Shown here: positions 61,086 through 64,000 of the stretch, one piece after another | Layout: each line of letters starts with the position of its first letter | Position numbering within the stretch: position 1 is the first letter of the stretch | DNA from: DASUBN01 sp036000105 | GTDB taxonomy: Bacteria; Pseudomonadota; Gammaproteobacteria; Natronospirales; REEB76 | Reading direction: 5' to 3' | Assembly: GCA_036000105.1 (NCBI GenBank) | Contig: DASYGE010000013.1 | Location: 1 to 64,000 of the forward strand | DNA: 64,000 nt | Made by a program: the position numbers and the translations under genes | The notes under the pieces: model-generated | What the model was told of the DNA's origin: nothing | Database searches by the model: none | Seen by the model: only the letters and a program-made list of their open reading frames with translations

Positions 61086-61095
61086 GGTTTTGAGC

Positions 61096-61620
61096 ATGTG
61101 GAACCTGAATCCGATCAACATCAAGCAGTGGATAGATGAGCATCGCGCGCTGTTGAAGCCGCCGGTGGGCAACAAGCGCATCTATACCGAGACCGGCTTC
61201 GTGGTGCAGGTGGTGGGCGGACCCAATTCCCGGAAAGATTTCCACGACGATCCCGGCGAGGAATTTTTCTATCAGCTGGAAGGCGATATGCTGCTCAAGA
61301 CCATGCAGGACGGCAAGCCCAAGGACATCCCTATACGTCAGGGGGATATCCTGCTGATCCCGCCGCACCTGCCTCATTCGCCCCAGCGTTACGCCGATAC
61401 CGTGGGCCTCGTGATCGAACGACCGCGCCTGCCGGGTGAGCAGGACGGCCTCATGTGGTTCTGCGAGCGCTGCGATGCCAAGCTATACGAAGAGTATTTC
61501 CATCTGGAGAACATCGAGACCCAGTTCCCCCCGGTGTTCGACCGCTATTTCGGGAACCTGGAGCACCGTACCTGCAAGCAGTGCGGCGCGGTCATGGAAA
61601 CCCCCCAGAAGAAGAAATGA
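61096..61620 (+). CDS. nbaC: 3-hydroxyanthranilate 3,4-dioxygenase
   Basis: This Fe(II) cupin opens 3-hydroxyanthranilate to 2-amino-3-carboxymuconate semialdehyde. The ATG at 61096 after TGAGG gives 174 residues. Iron ligands are His50, Glu56 and His94 (RKDFHDDPGEEFFYQLEG, PPHLPHSPQR). The bacterial second, rubredoxin-like iron site is complete: Cys123, Cys126, Cys160 and Cys163. The stop overlaps the ACMSD start. Confidence 0.96.
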   Translation: MWNLNPINIKQWIDEHRALLKPPVGNKRIYTETGFVVQVVGGPNSRKDFHDDPGEEFFYQLEGDMLLKTMQDGKPKDIPIRQGDILLIPPHLPHSPQRYADTVGLVIERPRLPGEQDGLMWFCERCDAKLYEEYFHLENIETQFPPVFDRYFGNLEHRTCKQCGAVMETPQKKK

Positions 61621-62630
61621 TGTTAAAGATCGATATCCATACCCACATTCTTCCCAAAGAATGGCCGGACCTTAAGCAGCGCTACGGCTACGGCGGCTTC
61701 ATCCAGCTGGAGCACCACGGCCCCGGCTGTGCCCGCATGCTGAAGGATGGCGCCCTGTTCCGGGAAGTGGAAGCCAACTGCTGGGATGCGGGCACCCGTC
61801 TCAAGGAATGCGATGCCCACGGCGTGCAGGTGCAGGTGCTATCGACGGTACCGGTCATGTTCAGCTACTGGGCCAAGGACGAGGACGGCCTGGATCTATC
61901 GCGTCTCTTGAACGATGACCTGGCCATGACCGTGGCCAAGAACCCGCGCCGCTTCGTGGGTCTCGGTACCTTGCCCATGCAGGCGCCCGAACTGGCGGTG
62001 AAGGAACTCACCCGCTGCGTGAAGGAGCTGGGTCTCGCCGGGGTGCAGATCGGCACCCATGTGAACGGCAAGAACCTGGATGCACCGGAACTGTTCCCCG
62101 TATTTCAGACAGCCGAAGAACTGGGCGCCGCTGTGTTCGTACATCCCTGGGACATGCTGGGGAAGGAACGCATGCAGAAATACTGGATGCCTTGGCTCGT
62201 GGGCATGCCCGCGGAGACCACCCTTGCCATCTGCAGCCTGATCTTCGGCGGCGTGCTGGAAAGGCTGCCGACACTCAAGGTGGCTTTCGCCCACGGCGGC
62301 GGCTCCTTCCCCGCCAGCGTCGGACGCATCGAACATGGTTTCCAGGTGCGGCCCGACCTCTGTGCCGTGGATAACCAGGTCAATCCCATGAGCTATCTGA
62401 GGCGCTTCTACGTGGACTCCCTGGTGCATCATCCCGGCATACTGCGTTACATGCTGGAACTCATGGGCCCCGGGCGCATCGCGCTCGGCACCGACTACCC
62501 CTTCCCCCTGGGCGAGGATCGCCCCGGCGCACTGATCGAATCCATGGATCTGGACGAAGCCACCCGCGCGCGCCTGCTGCACGGCACCGCCCTGGAATGG
62601 CTGGGCTTGCCCCGGGAGAGATTCGCATGA
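61617..62630 (+). CDS. nbaD: 2-amino-3-carboxymuconate-6-semialdehyde decarboxylase
   Basis: ACMSD decarboxylates the dioxygenase product and steers it away from quinolinate and NAD. The amidohydrolase-fold protein of about 337 residues has the metal site His8 and His10 (KIDIHTHILP), His in VFVHPWDMLG, the His in VAFAHGGGSFPA and the Asp in ALGTDYPFPLGE. Two adjacent ATG codons overlap the dioxygenase stop; the first (ATGA) is used here. kynU starts 4 bases before its end. Confidence 0.96.
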   Translation: MMLKIDIHTHILPKEWPDLKQRYGYGGFIQLEHHGPGCARMLKDGALFREVEANCWDAGTRLKECDAHGVQVQVLSTVPVMFSYWAKDEDGLDLSRLLNDDLAMTVAKNPRRFVGLGTLPMQAPELAVKELTRCVKELGLAGVQIGTHVNGKNLDAPELFPVFQTAEELGAAVFVHPWDMLGKERMQKYWMPWLVGMPAETTLAICSLIFGGVLERLPTLKVAFAHGGGSFPASVGRIEHGFQVRPDLCAVDNQVNPMSYLRRFYVDSLVHHPGILRYMLELMGPGRIALGTDYPFPLGEDRPGALIESMDLDEATRARLLHGTALEWLGLPRERFA

Positions 62631-63904
62631 CGGTGTTCCGCAGCGACGCAGCCCAGGCCGCCGCCCTGGACCGTGACGATCCACTCGCGACCTTCCGCGC
62701 CCGTTTCCACTTGCCGCAACATACGGGCCGCGACGAGATATATCTCTGCGGCAACTCCCTAGGGCTGCAACCCAGGAGCACCGAACGTCATATGCGGGAG
62801 GAGCTGGAAGACTGGCAGCGCCTGGGCGTGAAGGGCCATTTCGACGGCCGCCGCCCCTGGATGCCTTACCACGAGTTCTTCGCGGAAGGCACCGCCCGGG
62901 TCGTGGGCGCCAAGCCCGCCGAAGTGGTCAACATGAATTCGCTCACTGTCAACCTGCACTTGATGATGACGAGCTTCTACCGGCCCACGCCCAAACGTCA
63001 CAAGATCGTGATCGAACGCGGCGCCTTCCCTTCGGACCGCTACGCGGTGGAATCCCAGATACGCCTGCACGGCCTGGACCCGGATACGAGCCTCATCGAA
63101 CTCACACCCGGTGAAGGGCGTTCTCATATAGAGGAGAGCGAGATAGAAGCACTGCTGGCGGCAGATGGCTCCGCCATCGCGCTCCTCATGCTGCCGGGCG
63201 TGCAGTATTACAGCGGCCAAGTCTTCGACATGGCCCGCATCACCCAGGCCGGCCATGCGGTCGGCTGCATGGTGGGTTTCGACCTGGCCCATGCGGTCGG
63301 CAACCTGCCCCTGAAACTCCACGACTGGGATATGGATTTCGCTGTCTGGTGCAACTACAAGTACATGAACGCGGGTCCGGGCGCCGTGGCCGGCTGCTTC
63401 GTGCACGAACGCCACGCCCGGGATTTCGACCGTCCGCGGCTCGCTGGCTGGTGGGGCCATGAGAAACAGACACGCTTCCGTATGGGACCGGAGTTCGTGC
63501 CCATGGCAGGCGCCGAAGGCTGGCAGCTCAGCAACCCCTCGGTGTTCGGCCTGGCGCCGCTCCTGGCATCCCTGGAGATCTTCGATGAGGCTGGCATGGA
63601 GAGACTGCGGACCAAATCCCTGCAGCTCACGGCTTATCTGGAATTCCTCCTGAAGGAGAAGCTTTCCAGGGAAGTGGAGATCCTGACCCCCGCCGATCCC
63701 GCACGGCGTGGTTGCCAGCTGTCCTTGAGGCTGCATGCGGGCCGCAACCAGGCACGCCGGGTGTTCGAGCGTCTGGAAGCCGCCGGGGTCACCGGCGACT
63801 GGCGCGAGCCGGATGTGATCCGGGTGGCGCCAGTACCTCTATATAACTCCTACGCCGACGTCTTCGGCTTCGTGGATATCCTCGCCGGGCTGGTAGCCGG
63901 ATGA
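62627..63904 (+). CDS. kynU: kynureninase
   Basis: KynU cleaves 3-hydroxykynurenine to 3-hydroxyanthranilate and alanine. The ATG at 62627 overlaps the ACMSD stop. The 425-residue PLP protein has LCGNSLGLQPRST, MNSLTVNLHLMM, VGFDLAHAVGNLPL and the Schiff-base Lys in AVWCNYKYMNAGPGA. Substrate residues in RLAGWWGHEKQTRF are conserved. It is coupled to kmo by 4 bases. Confidence 0.97.
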   Translation: MTVFRSDAAQAAALDRDDPLATFRARFHLPQHTGRDEIYLCGNSLGLQPRSTERHMREELEDWQRLGVKGHFDGRRPWMPYHEFFAEGTARVVGAKPAEVVNMNSLTVNLHLMMTSFYRPTPKRHKIVIERGAFPSDRYAVESQIRLHGLDPDTSLIELTPGEGRSHIEESEIEALLAADGSAIALLMLPGVQYYSGQVFDMARITQAGHAVGCMVGFDLAHAVGNLPLKLHDWDMDFAVWCNYKYMNAGPGAVAGCFVHERHARDFDRPRLAGWWGHEKQTRFRMGPEFVPMAGAEGWQLSNPSVFGLAPLLASLEIFDEAGMERLRTKSLQLTAYLEFLLKEKLSREVEILTPADPARRGCQLSLRLHAGRNQARRVFERLEAAGVTGDWREPDVIRVAPVPLYNSYADVFGFVDILAGLVAG

Positions 63905-64000
63905 CGGCGGGCCGCGACCAGATCACACTCATAGGCGCCGGTCTCGCCGGCAGCCTGCTGGCGGTGTTCCTGGCGCGCCGCGGTTTCGATGTGGAAGTCT
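63901..64000 (+). CDS. kmo: kynurenine 3-monooxygenase, 5' end (partial)
   Basis: ATG at 63901 overlaps the kynU stop (ATGA). The 33 codons inside the window read ITLIGAGLAGSLLAVFLARR, the GxGxxG FAD-binding motif with the following helix, then GFDVEV. Position and sequence fit the FAD hydroxylase that makes 3-hydroxykynurenine for KynU. The rest lies beyond the window, so the assignment leans on context. Confidence 0.85.
   Translation, partial: MTAGRDQITLIGAGLAGSLLAVFLARRGFDVEV

Overview
The window is a GC-rich gammaproteobacterial chromosome segment. The housekeeping gene orders are gammaproteobacterial: ychF-pth-rplY-prs-tRNA-Gln-ispE-lolB, hemA-prfA, mreBCD-mrdA-rodA-mltB-rlpA-dacA-lipB-lipA and lptD-surA-pdxA-rsmA-apaG-apaH. 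The amgK-murU peptidoglycan-recycling pair, gatCAB next to mreB, and an aerobic kynurenine pathway point to a non-enteric lineage (Xanthomonadales, Nevskiales or similar). The genus cannot be named from the sequence alone.

Bases 1-9.6 kb are accessory DNA. A P4-type tyrosine integrase sits beside the 3' end of an elongator tRNA-Met (9635-9711). The island carries an AlpA-type regulator, a zinc-finger/HTH operon, lipoproteins, an unknown 254-residue protein and a coupled pair of unknown membrane proteins. An octamer, TGCCCCCA, occurs four times beside the integrase and twice at about 3.95 kb. This suggests a compact element of about 5.8 kb with its own arm-type sites. Outside it lie a broken IS5-family element, a decayed tRNA-Met copy (about 360-402) and a badly eroded repeat-protein pseudogene (about 545-1771, minus strand) that standard ORF calling misses.

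From 9.7 to 19.4 kb are core genes for translation, PRPP and isoprenoid synthesis, lipoprotein sorting and haem synthesis. A block at 19.4-26.5 kb separates prfA from prmC. It holds two paralogous membrane proteins, a promoter/operator-led operon ending in a SufR-like Cys-rich regulator, a 2-oxoglutarate oxygenase, a tiny Ala-rich lipoprotein and a reverse transsulfuration pair (cbs and a cystathionine gamma-lyase/synthase). Then come prmC, ppiB, marC, moeB, a thioesterase, a large HExxH peptidase-propeller-barrel protein, hslO and gatCAB.

From 37.5 to 49.3 kb runs a long cell-shape and wall block: mreBCD, PBP2, RodA, MltB, RlpA, a DD-carboxypeptidase, a D-amino-acid aminotransferase, then DUF493-lipB-lipA. 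Two tandem-hairpin elements are embedded in its spacers. murU and amgK follow on the minus strand. The first 11 codons of a second, synonymously different murU start lie between them. lptD-surA-pdxA-rsmA-apaG-apaH come next; this SurA carries a lipoprotein signal.

The last 5.6 kb is a tightly coupled tryptophan/kynurenine catabolic operon: an SDR, 2-aminomuconate semialdehyde dehydrogenase, RidA-type deaminase, 3-hydroxyanthranilate dioxygenase, ACMSD, kynureninase and the start of kynurenine 3-monooxygenase, cut by the window edge. Together they take kynurenine through 3-hydroxyanthranilate to the 2-aminomuconate branch.
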